Positions 7,923-16,088 of a stretch of 64,000 bases of DNA are shown here, piece after piece (the stretch's first letter is position 1; every line of letters starts with the position of its first letter). Under the pieces are notes generated by a model that was not told the DNA's origin, searched no databases, and saw only the letters and a program-made list of their open reading frames with translations. The position numbers were made by a program, and so were the translations under genes. The stretch covers positions 1 through 64,000 of the forward strand of contig DCXR01000080.1 of NCBI GenBank assembly GCA_002329075.1, written 5' to 3'. The DNA comes from Candidatus Neomicrothrix sp. UBA2131 (lineage in GTDB: Bacteria > Actinomycetota > Acidimicrobiia > Acidimicrobiales > MedAcidi-G1).

Positions 7923-9212
7923 TCACCAGAGCCGCCTGGCGCGTTCGGCGAGGTCGCGGTGGGCGGCCACCAGGTCGACGCCGACGAGCAAGCCGTCGGT
8001 CACCACCGACCTGCCGCCGACGAGCACGTGGCGGGCCCGGCGGTCCGGGCCCAGCACCAGGCCGGCGAGCGGGTCGTGGACGTCGCCCAGGTCATCGCCC
8101 GGCCAGACCACCAGGTCGGCCCGCATTCCCGGCGACAGGCGTCCCACGTCGTCGAGGCCGAGGCACCGGGCGCCTCCGTGCGTGCCGATCTCGAGGACGT
8201 CGGACGGCATGAGGGCGTCGGGCCTCATCTCCCGGAGCCGGGCCGTGTAGAGGGCCTGGCGCAGTTCGGGGAACAGGCCGCCCACCTCGTTCGAGGCCAC
8301 GCCGTCAACGCCCAGGCCGACCGGGCAGCCGGCGGCCATCAGGTCGGTGACCCGGCACGTGCCGGCGGCGATCCGGGCATTGGACGAGGGACAGTGGGCA
8401 ATGCCTGTGCCGGCGGCACCGAGGATGCCCATCTCGGCGTCGTCGATGTGGATGCCGTGGGCCAGCCAGACGTCGTCACCGACCCACCCCCACTCCTCGA
8501 GCATCTCGACGGGTCGTCGGCCGAAGCGCTCGAGGCAGTGCTGCTGTTCCTCGACGGTCTCGCAGAGGTGGGTGTGGAGGCGCAGTCCCAGCCTGCGTGC
8601 CAGTTCCGCCGACTCGACCATGAGTTCGGTGGTAACCGAGAAAGGGCTGCACGGTGCCACGACCACGTGGACCATGTCGCCGTCGTGGTGGCGGACGGCG
8701 ACCGCCTCGGTCGAGGCGAGGATGGCATCGCGGTCCTCGACCACCCGGTCGGGCGGCAGGCCACCCCGGCTCTCCCCCAGGTCCATGGACCCTCGGGAGA
8801 GGAACAGCCGTATGCCCACCTCGCCGGCGGCATCGGCGATGGCATCGAACACCGAGTCGTCGCCCCCGGGCACGAGGTAGTGGTGGTCGGACGCAGTCGT
8901 GCACCCGGTGGCTGCCAACTCGCCCAGGCCGACGAGGGCTGCGGCCCGTACGTCATCGACCGACAGGCGGTTCCAGATCGGGTAGAGGTGCACCAGCCAG
9001 TCGAACAGGTTGCAACCGGTCGCCCGGCCCCTGGTCATCCACTGGTAGAGGTGGTGGTGGGTGTTGACGAGCCCCGCCGTGACGATGTCGCCATCGGCGG
9101 ACAGCACCTCGTCACCCGGGGCTGCCTCCACCGAGCCGACGGCCACGATGAAGCCGTCCTCGACGGCGATGTCGCCCGGGTAGCGGGCACCGCGTACGAC
9201 GAGTCGGGCCAT
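7923..9212 (-). CDS. Amidohydrolase, 8-oxoguanine deaminase-like (cytosine deaminase/TrzN family)
   Basis: The 429-residue protein has the full architecture of metal-dependent deaminases. Small beta-sandwich strands come from both ends. The first metal motif is in NTHHHLYQWMTRG (near 50), a later His lies in RLHTHLCET, another in WLAHGIHID, and the final Asp in GVDGVASNE. NTHHHLYQ is typical of 8-oxoguanine deaminase and hydroxyatrazine-type enzymes that hydrolyse an amino group off a purine or triazine ring. It lies 19 bases from the luciferase-like gene. A role in deaminating an oxidised purine fits the context, but substrate is an inference. Confidence 0.78.
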   Translation of the reverse strand: MARLVVRGARYPGDIAVEDGFIVAVGSVEAAPGDEVLSADGDIVTAGLVNTHHHLYQWMTRGRATGCNLFDWLVHLYPIWNRLSVDDVRAAALVGLGELAATGCTTASDHHYLVPGGDDSVFDAIADAAGEVGIRLFLSRGSMDLGESRGGLPPDRVVEDRDAILASTEAVAVRHHDGDMVHVVVAPCSPFSVTTELMVESAELARRLGLRLHTHLCETVEEQQHCLERFGRRPVEMLEEWGWVGDDVWLAHGIHIDDAEMGILGAAGTGIAHCPSSNARIAAGTCRVTDLMAAGCPVGLGVDGVASNEVGGLFPELRQALYTARLREMRPDALMPSDVLEIGTHGGARCLGLDDVGRLSPGMRADLVVWPGDDLGDVHDPLAGLVLGPDRRARHVLVGGRSVVTDGLLVGVDLVAAHRDLAERARRLW

Positions 9213-9231
9213 CAGCGCCCCGTCCGTGCCA

Positions 9232-10233
9232 TCAGGGCGTCCAGTCGGCGAACACGTCGACCATCATGTGCACGTCGGGTCCCAGCGGATAGAGGATCGG
9301 ACAGGTACAGCCATCGGCCATGTACTGCCCCACCTTCTCACGAACCTCGTCCGGCGTGCCCGCGGCACAGATCATCTGGACGATGTCGTCGGGCACGAGC
9401 TTCGAGGCAGCCTCGACCTGTTCGTGGGTGGCCGGCCAGGTGAGGACCCGGCCGATCTCCTCGAGCAGCGACTCGGGGACGCCCGAGGCCTTCATGATGT
9501 GGGGCTGCTGGCCGAGGTACTGGGTGACCATGAGGCGGGCACCGTCGAGTGCCTCCTTGCGTGTGTCGGCCACCGAGCAGACCACCAGTTGTGGCCGGTC
9601 GAGGTCGTCGACGCTGCGGCCCGCTCTGGCGGCCCCGACCTCGAGGGCCTCCATGGCCCGCCGGTTGTACTCGGGCGACACGAGGTAGTTGAGCACCACG
9701 CCGTCGGCGATCTCGCCGGTCAACTCCATCATCTTCATACCCGTGGCACCGATGTAGATCGGCACCTCCTTGGGGCGACGTTCCTGGTACACGTAGTCGA
9801 GTTCGACGCCGTCGAGGTGCACGTAGTCGCCGTCGAAGGTGACGGTCTCGTCGGCCAGCAGTGCCCGGACGACCGTAACCACCTCACGCATGACGCCCAG
9901 CGGGCGCTTGCGCTCGATGCCCACCTTGGCGGCCAGCGGGTCCCACCAGGCGCCGATGCCGAGCAGCACCCGCCCGGGGGCCAGGTCGTCGAGTGTCGAG
10001 AAGGTGGAGGCCAGCCGTGCGGGGTTGCGGGTCCAGCAGTCCACGACCCCCGATCCGATCCTGATGGTGTCGGTGCAGGCGGCGAAGGCGGCCATCGGGA
10101 CGACGGCGTCACGCACGAGACGCGAGTCGGCCTGCCAGACGGCCTCGAAGCCCCGTTGCTCGGCGTACTGCGTGAACTCGATCGCCTCACCGATGGTGTG
10201 GGCATCCTGGAGGTAGATGGCCAGTCGGGTCAT
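9232..10233 (-). CDS. Luciferase-like (LLM class) oxidoreductase, probably F420-dependent
   Basis: The 333-residue TIM-barrel protein begins [10 protein letters not shown] and has the LLM features [14 protein letters not shown], a non-prolyl cis-peptide-type strand near [15 protein letters not shown], and the [15 protein letters not shown] loop seen in Mer-like F420 enzymes. I chose ATG 10233 because a GGAGG lies 10 bases upstream; longer starts would run into the neighbouring gene. An F420 cofactor is supported by cofC/fbiD at 31649, but FMN is possible. Among purine and ureide enzymes it could act in ring oxidation or opening; that is speculation. Confidence 0.78.
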   Translation of the reverse strand: MTRLAIYLQDAHTIGEAIEFTQYAEQRGFEAVWQADSRLVRDAVVPMAAFAACTDTIRIGSGVVDCWTRNPARLASTFSTLDDLAPGRVLLGIGAWWDPLAAKVGIERKRPLGVMREVVTVVRALLADETVTFDGDYVHLDGVELDYVYQERRPKEVPIYIGATGMKMMELTGEIADGVVLNYLVSPEYNRRAMEALEVGAARAGRSVDDLDRPQLVVCSVADTRKEALDGARLMVTQYLGQQPHIMKASGVPESLLEEIGRVLTWPATHEQVEAASKLVPDDIVQMICAAGTPDEVREKVGQYMADGCTCPILYPLGPDVHMMVDVFADWTP

Positions 10234-10261
10234 GGTCGTGGTTCCTCCACTCGTTACGGAT

Positions 10262-11308
10262 TCAGGTCTCGTCCAGCCGGCGGTGCAGCCGGGTGGCTTC
10301 TTCGGCGGCCCGTGCCCGCACCTCCGTGGCATCGACCCTCGTGGGTGCGCCATCGGTCCACACGGTCTCGCCGTCGACCTCGACCCCGGTCGGGCCGGCG
10401 CCGGGCGTGAAAGCCAGCCGCCACGGGTCCATCGGGTCGTAGTTCCAGGTCACCCGGTCGTGTCGGGCCTCGGGGAAAAGGTCCCAGCCGGCAGCCAGCC
10501 AGCCCCAGGCGACCTCGGGCGAGGCGGTCACGTCGTGTTCGCGGTGGCGGGCGTAGGCGACCCGGAACTCGTCGAGCATGTCGGCGCCGATTCCGTCGGA
10601 ACCCAGCGCCACCGGGTTCGTGAACCGGGTGGGGCGGGCATAGCCGACGGCGTTGTTCATGTTGGATCGCGGGTTGTGCACGATCGTGCCGGCCAGGCCG
10701 TGGTCGTCGTCGAGGTGCACGCCGTGGACCACGAGCCAGTCGTCGGCGGCCAGGTGGCGCAACCGGTCGGCGGCTCCGGAATCCACGGCTCCCTCGGCGA
10801 CGTGGACGTGGACGCCCACGCCATGGTCGGTGGCGATGCCGGCTGCGGCCTCGAGCGTCTCGTCTGTGCAGGTGAACGCTGCGTGCACGCCAACGCGTCC
10901 CCTGCCGCCATCGGCGAGGAAGCGGGCGTTCTCGGCGAGGCCCCGGCGTGCGCCGTCGGGGCCGTGGCGGTCGGAGACGCCGTAACTGCAGTCGACCCGC
11001 ACCCCGACCTCGGCACAGGCGTCGGCGATCACCGAGAGTGAGCCCTCGATCGCCTCCGGCGATTCGTGGTGGTCGATGATCGCCGTACAACCGCGTTCGA
11101 GCGCCTCGAGGGCGCCGAGCATCGCCGACCAGCGGATCGACTCGAGGTCGAGCGCCCGATCGAGGCGCCACCAGACCAACTCCAGGATGTCGCCGAAGTC
11201 GCCGGGGGTACGCGACGGCGCCGGCATGCCGCGGGCCAACGCCGAATAGAGGTGGTGGTGGGCACAGACGAGCCCCGGGGTGGTCGCCGAGTCGGCCGGG
11301 TCGGTCAT
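10262..11308 (-). CDS. ssnA: SsnA-like amidohydrolase, N-terminally short
   Basis: The 348-residue protein starts (ATG 11308, ATGA overlap with the upstream gene) only about a dozen residues before the first metal motif [14 protein letters not shown], which closely matches SsnA. Later metal residues are seen in [16 protein letters not shown] and GSDGIGADM. Typical SsnA proteins are about 440 residues and contribute N-terminal strands to a second small domain; these are missing here, while the C-terminal strands remain. ssnA genes usually accompany selenium-dependent molybdenum hydroxylases, exactly the neighbour at 11305-13884. The reaction is unproven in the family; hydrolytic deamination or ring hydrolysis is expected. 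Confidence 0.68.
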   Translation of the reverse strand: MTDPADSATTPGLVCAHHHLYSALARGMPAPSRTPGDFGDILELVWWRLDRALDLESIRWSAMLGALEALERGCTAIIDHHESPEAIEGSLSVIADACAEVGVRVDCSYGVSDRHGPDGARRGLAENARFLADGGRGRVGVHAAFTCTDETLEAAAGIATDHGVGVHVHVAEGAVDSGAADRLRHLAADDWLVVHGVHLDDDHGLAGTIVHNPRSNMNNAVGYARPTRFTNPVALGSDGIGADMLDEFRVAYARHREHDVTASPEVAWGWLAAGWDLFPEARHDRVTWNYDPMDPWRLAFTPGAGPTGVEVDGETVWTDGAPTRVDATEVRARAAEEATRLHRRLDET

Positions 11309-13884
11309 CGGCCGTCCCAGTCGGCCCAGTGCTCGCGCTGCTGCGGTGCGGCCATGGGCAGTTCGTTGCGCCATTCGCCGTCGTGGGCGTGGAGGGCGGC
11401 GGCCACTGCACCGGCAGTCGGCACCAGGCCGATCTCGCCGACGCCCTTGATCCCGTAGGGAGAGTCGGGCTGCGGTGACTCGATGAGACGCACGTCGACG
11501 GGGGGTACGTCCCTGGGGCGCAGGATGCCGAGGCTGCGCAGGGTGGCGTTGCACGGACGTGCGTCCTCGTCCGTGGGAAACCCCTCGGTGAGTGCATAGC
11601 CGAGGCCCATGTGGACGGCTCCCTCGACCTGACCCTCGCACAGCAGCGGGTTGACGGCCCGTCCGACGTCGTGGGCGGCCACGACCCGGTCGACGTCGCC
11701 GGTCTCGGGGTCGAGGATCACGAGTTGGGCGGCATAGCCGAACGTGGAGTGGATGACCGGGTGCTCGAGTCCGTCGTTCATCGAGTTGGTCCAGTCGACC
11801 CTGTATTCGCCTTCGTAGTCGATGCCCACCCGGCAACCGTCGGCGACGGCCCGGCGGCAGGCGTCGGCGACCGAGCCGGCACCCATGAGGGTGCCACGGC
11901 TTCCGGTCGTCTGGCCGGCGCCGAGCTCGCGTGTGGTGTCGACCAGGACCTCGATCCGCTCGGGGTCGATGCCGAGCTCCTCGACCGCCACCTGCAGGGC
12001 GACGGTGTGGACCCCCTGGCCCATCTCGGTCCAGCAGTGGCGGACCTCGACCGTGCCGTCCCCACGGAAGTGCACGATGGCCCTGGCGACCTCCTCGAAG
12101 CCGTTGCCCAGGCCGGAGTTCTTGATGCCCAACCCGAGGCCGACCGGCCTACCGGCCGCGACTGCCTCGTCATATGCCCCACGCACGTCGTCGAGGCAGG
12201 CTCGGACGCCGAGGCAGCCGTCGTCCATGACCTGGCCGGGTCCCCAGACGGAACCGGGCCCGATCACGTTGCGGCTGCGCATCTCCCAGCCACTGATGCC
12301 GACCTCGGCAGCCAGGCGGTCCATGACGCCCTCCATGGCGAACTGGGCCTGGTTGGCACCGAAGCCCCGGAAGGCGCCGCAGACGGGGTTGTTGGTGCGC
12401 ACTGCCGTCGCCTCGACGTCGATGTTCGGGACCACGTACGGGCCGCTGGCGTGGCCGGCGGCCCGCTCGAGCACCTTCATGCCGACCGAGGCGTAGGGGC
12501 CGGAGTCGCCGATCATGCGGACCCACAGGCCGGTCAGGGCCCCGTCGGCGTCGCAGCCGGCCCGGTAGGCCATTCGGATCGGGTGCCGCTTCGGGTGCAT
12601 GAGCAGAGACTCCTCGCGCGACAGCGTGCACCGGACGGGGCGGCCCAGCAGCCAGGCCGCCAGGGAGGTCTGGGCCTGGTTCGACATGTCCTCCTTGCCG
12701 CCGAAGGCGCCGCCGTTGCTCACCAGTTCGACGGTGATCCGGTCGGAGTCGATGCCGAGCACGGAGGCGACCTGGTCGCGGTCGTCCCATACGCCCTGGC
12801 CACCCGAGTAGACGTGCAACCCGTCGTCGGAGGGGACGGCGAGCGTGGATTCGGGCTCCACGAAGGCGTGTTCGATGCGCTGGGTCTGGAAGATGTCGTC
12901 GACCACGTGTGCCGAGTCGGCGAGCGCCGCCTCGGCGTCGCCCCGCGCATAGGTGGACACCGACAGCACGTTGCCGTCGAGATCCCAGACGGCGCCCTCT
13001 TCGGACCGCACGGCGACGACCGGGTCGCTGAACGGGGTCAGCGGCACATACTCGACTTCGATGAGCGTGGCAGCGCGCCGGGCGGTCTCGCGGTCGCCGG
13101 CGACGACGATGGCCAACACGTCGCCGAGGTACGAGGTGCGCCCACCCTCGGGGATGAACACCGGCCAGTCCGTGTGGATGATGCCGACCCGGAGTTCTCC
13201 GGGGACATCCGCTGCGGTGTACACCGCCTCGACGCCTTCGACGGCCTCGGCCGCCGAGGTGTCGATCCGCACCACGTCTGCCCGCGCATGGGCGGCGAGG
13301 TGGATGGCTGCGTGGAGCAGCCCCGGCGGGCGCAGGTCGTCGATGAACGGACGGTCGCCGAGGCTCAGCTCAGCGGCCTCGTACCTGATGCCGCTGCTCC
13401 CGATGCCGCCGCGGGGCGCCGCAACCGGCACCTCGTTCCGGGCCAGGGACTCGACTGCGTCGAGGATCTTCGTGTAGCCGGTGCAGCGGCAGAGGTGGGC
13501 GCCGAGGTGGCGGGCGGCATCGTCACGTGTGAGGGCGCTGCCCTTCTTGTCGATCTGCGCCTTGGCACGCACCACGATGCCCGGCGTGCAGAACCCGCAC
13601 TGCAGCGCCCCGTGGGCGGCGAAGGTCGCCGCGTAACGGTCGCGCTCGGCGACATCGAAGCCCTCGAGGGTGACGATCGTGGCCCCCTCGGCCTTCTCCA
13701 TCGAGGTCTGGCAGGCGATCCGGGCCTTGCCGTCGAGCAGGACGGTGCAGCAGCCGCACTGGCCGGACGGAGCGCAGCCGTCCTTGGGCGACAGCACGTC
13801 CAGTTCGTCGCGCAGCGCCGAAAGCAGGTGGGGGTGGCCATCGGACGCCGAGACGGTGCTTCCGTTCAACTCGAACGTCGTCAT
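11305..13884 (-). CDS. Fused 2Fe-2S/molybdopterin hydroxylase of the selenium-dependent xanthine dehydrogenase type
   Basis: The 859-residue chain joins a 2Fe-2S module to a molybdopterin-binding module without an FAD domain. The plant-type cluster ligands are in GCAPSGQCGCCTV (Cys37, 43, 45/46) and the second cluster in CGFCTPG and CRCTGY. The Mo domain shows GGAFGGKED, CGAFRGFGANQ and a C-terminal GVGEIG with the catalytic Glu. GCAPSGQCGCC and the fusion order are typical of selenium-dependent xanthine dehydrogenase (TIGR03311-like) proteins. In those, selenium is a labile ligand on Mo, so no Sec codon is expected. Flanking ssnA supports the assignment. The substrate is a purine or other N-heterocycle by inference. 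Confidence 0.8.
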   Translation of the reverse strand: MTTFELNGSTVSASDGHPHLLSALRDELDVLSPKDGCAPSGQCGCCTVLLDGKARIACQTSMEKAEGATIVTLEGFDVAERDRYAATFAAHGALQCGFCTPGIVVRAKAQIDKKGSALTRDDAARHLGAHLCRCTGYTKILDAVESLARNEVPVAAPRGGIGSSGIRYEAAELSLGDRPFIDDLRPPGLLHAAIHLAAHARADVVRIDTSAAEAVEGVEAVYTAADVPGELRVGIIHTDWPVFIPEGGRTSYLGDVLAIVVAGDRETARRAATLIEVEYVPLTPFSDPVVAVRSEEGAVWDLDGNVLSVSTYARGDAEAALADSAHVVDDIFQTQRIEHAFVEPESTLAVPSDDGLHVYSGGQGVWDDRDQVASVLGIDSDRITVELVSNGGAFGGKEDMSNQAQTSLAAWLLGRPVRCTLSREESLLMHPKRHPIRMAYRAGCDADGALTGLWVRMIGDSGPYASVGMKVLERAAGHASGPYVVPNIDVEATAVRTNNPVCGAFRGFGANQAQFAMEGVMDRLAAEVGISGWEMRSRNVIGPGSVWGPGQVMDDGCLGVRACLDDVRGAYDEAVAAGRPVGLGLGIKNSGLGNGFEEVARAIVHFRGDGTVEVRHCWTEMGQGVHTVALQVAVEELGIDPERIEVLVDTTRELGAGQTTGSRGTLMGAGSVADACRRAVADGCRVGIDYEGEYRVDWTNSMNDGLEHPVIHSTFGYAAQLVILDPETGDVDRVVAAHDVGRAVNPLLCEGQVEGAVHMGLGYALTEGFPTDEDARPCNATLRSLGILRPRDVPPVDVRLIESPQPDSPYGIKGVGEIGLVPTAGAVAAALHAHDGEWRNELPMAAPQQREHWADWDGR

Positions 13885-14846
13885 GTCCCTTCTCCTCCCG
13901 GATCCTCGAGTGCGGCCGCCACCTCGGGCGGAACGATGACGCCCTTCTGGTCTGTGATCGGGCCGTATGCCTCGGGGCGCCGGTAGTAGCCGAAGTCGAA
14001 GAGCGTGTCCTTGTAGTCGGCACACAGGTCGAGGTCGCATTCGGCGACGACCAGTTCGTCGCCGACCGTGGAGCAGGCGGCCGCGACCTCGCCGCTCGGG
14101 GCGAAGATGGCGCTCTCACCGAGCAGGTCGCAGCCCTCTTCATCGCCTGCCTTGGCTACGCCGACCACCCACATCCCGTTCTGGTACGCGCCCGACTGCA
14201 GGCAGAGGCGGTTGTGGAACCCCTGGAGCACGTCCTGGCTCGGGTCGGGGGCGTAGTGGATCGGCGTGTTGTAGCCGATCATCGCCAACTCGCAACCCTG
14301 CAGGCCGAGCACCCTGTAGGTCTCGGACCAGCGGCGGTCGTTGCAGATCGCCAAGCCCAGCACTCCACCGAAGCCGGCGAACACCCCGAAGCCCTCGCCA
14401 GGGTCGAAGTAGTAGCGCTCGAGGTGCTGGAACTCGCGCCATGGCTGGTGGTCGTGGTGGCCGGGTAGGTGCACCTTGCGGTACTTCCCGATGGTGGTGC
14501 CGTGTCGATCGACCACGATGGCCGTGTTGAAGTGCTGCCCATCGGGTGTGAGCTCGGCGTAGCCGAGGTGGAAGCCGACGCCCAGGCGGGCGGCCTCGTC
14601 GAACAGCGGCTGCGTGTCGGGGCCGGGCATCTCGGTCTCGAAGAAGTGGTCGAACTCGGCCCGGTCGTCGACCCACCAGCGGGGGAAGAAGGTGGTGAGT
14701 GCCAGTTCGGGGAACACGACGAGGTCACAACCGGCGTCGGCTCCCCGACGGAGCAGGGCGATGAGCCGTTCGACGACCTCGGACCGGGTGTCGTCACGCT
14801 GGATGGGGCCGGTCTGTGCTGCGCCGACGGTGACGATGCGGTTCAT
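13881..14846 (-). CDS. Nitrilase-superfamily hydrolase, N-carbamoyl-D-amino-acid amidohydrolase-like
   Basis: The 321-residue enzyme carries the Glu-Lys-Cys triad at E47 (VFPEL), K124 (YRKVHLPG) and C168 (ICNDRRW). Spacing and the CNDRRW..TYRVLGLQG block are close to D-carbamoylases (E47/K127/C172 in the studied enzymes), rather than to beta-ureidopropionase. D-carbamoylases hydrolyse N-carbamoyl-D-amino acids to the amino acid, CO2 and ammonia. It overlaps both neighbours by 4 bases and sits next to an M20 L-carbamoylase-like gene, so the operon encodes enzymes of both types. Confidence 0.78.
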   Translation of the reverse strand: MNRIVTVGAAQTGPIQRDDTRSEVVERLIALLRRGADAGCDLVVFPELALTTFFPRWWVDDRAEFDHFFETEMPGPDTQPLFDEAARLGVGFHLGYAELTPDGQHFNTAIVVDRHGTTIGKYRKVHLPGHHDHQPWREFQHLERYYFDPGEGFGVFAGFGGVLGLAICNDRRWSETYRVLGLQGCELAMIGYNTPIHYAPDPSQDVLQGFHNRLCLQSGAYQNGMWVVGVAKAGDEEGCDLLGESAIFAPSGEVAAACSTVGDELVVAECDLDLCADYKDTLFDFGYYRRPEAYGPITDQKGVIVPPEVAAALEDPGGEGT

Positions 14847-16087
14847 GTGTCCGCTCCCCCGTCGAGGGCGAGCATGGTCTGGAGCAGCACGTCAGCGCCG
14901 GCAACGAGGTCGGCGGCGTCGGTGTGCTCGGTGGGGTTGTGGCTGATGCCGTCGTGGCTGGGTACGAAGACCATGCCGGTCGGGCAGACCCGGGCGAGCA
15001 TCTGGGCGTCGTGGCCGGCTCCCGACGGCATCCTGGCGACGCTGTGGCCGAGGCGCTCGGCGGTGGCCGCCACGGTGTCGACCACCCGCTCGTCGAATAC
15101 GACAGGTTCGAAGCGGGCCAGCGAACGGGTGGTGATCCCGACCCCCTCGACTGCAGCGAGGTCGGCTACGAAGCCGGCGAGGTCGGCCTCGGCCTGCTGC
15201 AGGAGCGACTCGTCGGTGTTGCGGAGGTCGACGGTGAGCACGGCGGAGCCGGCGACCACGTTGACGAGGTCGGGGTGCAGTTCGAGCCTGCCGACCGTGG
15301 CCACCTGCCGGTCGCCCATCCGGGTGGTGATCTCCCGCACGTGGGTCACGATGGCCGCTGCGGCGAATCCGGCGTCGTGGCGGAGGTGCATCGGCGTGGT
15401 GCCGGCGTGGTTGGCCTGGCCGATCACGGTGTATTCGGTCCAGGAGATGCCCTGCACGCCGGTGACGGCGCCGATGGTGACGCCCTCGGCCTCGAGGACG
15501 GGGCCCTGTTCGATGTGGAACTCGACGAACGCGTGCGGGGCGGGACCGGGACACGGGTACGGACCCCGGTAGCCGATGCGGTCCAGTTCGTCGCCCACGA
15601 CGGCACCGTCGATCCCCGTGATGTCCAGCGCCTCCTCGATGCCCATGCCGCCGACGTAGACGAGGCTCCCGAGCATGTCTGGCGGGAAGCGGGCGCCCTC
15701 CTCGTCGGTGAAGAAGGCGACGGCGAACGGGTGGTCGGTCTCGATGCCCCGCTCGGCAAGGGTCTCGAGGACCTCGAGGCCGGCCAGGACGCCCAGGTTG
15801 CCGTCATAGCGGCCGCCGGTGCGCACCGTGTCGATGTGGCTGCCGGTCATCACGGGTGGGGCGTCGGTGCGACCTGGCCGGACGGCGACCACGTTGCCGA
15901 TGCCGTCGATGCCGACGTCGAGGCCCAGGTCGTGCATCCAGGTGACGACCAGGTCGCGACCGTCACGGTCCTCGTCCGTGAGGGCCAGGCGGCACGAGCC
16001 CCCACCTTCGATGGGGCCGATGGCGGCCAGGTCCCCGATGCGTCGCAGGAGGCGGTCACCGTCGATGCGGAGGTCGGCATTGGTCAT
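14843..16087 (-). CDS. M20-family Zn-dependent amidohydrolase (N-carbamoyl-L-amino-acid hydrolase / allantoate amidohydrolase)
   Basis: The 414-residue protein shows the M20 metal motifs of the HyuC/AllC group: GSHIDTV with metal His/Asp, DGNLGVLAGLEVLE, the DEEGARF motif, HIEQGPVLE, and the closing GAGHDAQ and MVFVPS.DGISHNPTEHT blocks. Members hydrolyse N-carbamoyl-L-amino acids, beta-ureidopropionate or allantoate and release ammonia. ATG 16087 is one base away from the stop of the Mo subunit gene. The presence of xanthine-dehydrogenase genes favours a ureide substrate such as allantoate, but the same motifs serve L-carbamoylases. Confidence 0.85.
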   Translation of the reverse strand: MTNADLRIDGDRLLRRIGDLAAIGPIEGGGSCRLALTDEDRDGRDLVVTWMHDLGLDVGIDGIGNVVAVRPGRTDAPPVMTGSHIDTVRTGGRYDGNLGVLAGLEVLETLAERGIETDHPFAVAFFTDEEGARFPPDMLGSLVYVGGMGIEEALDITGIDGAVVGDELDRIGYRGPYPCPGPAPHAFVEFHIEQGPVLEAEGVTIGAVTGVQGISWTEYTVIGQANHAGTTPMHLRHDAGFAAAAIVTHVREITTRMGDRQVATVGRLELHPDLVNVVAGSAVLTVDLRNTDESLLQQAEADLAGFVADLAAVEGVGITTRSLARFEPVVFDERVVDTVAATAERLGHSVARMPSGAGHDAQMLARVCPTGMVFVPSHDGISHNPTEHTDAADLVAGADVLLQTMLALDGGADT

Positions 16088-16088
16088 C

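Noticed and set aside
6816..9443. 875-residue plus-strand frame
   Set aside because: It spans several well-supported minus-strand genes; such long antisense frames are expected in GC-rich DNA.
11305..13884. Selenocysteine codon in the selenium-type hydroxylase
   Set aside because: No in-frame TGA; in this family selenium is a cofactor ligand, not Sec.
11611..13986. 791-residue plus-strand frame opposite the fused molybdenum hydroxylase
   Set aside because: No motif or start signal; it is the shadow of the hydroxylase codons.
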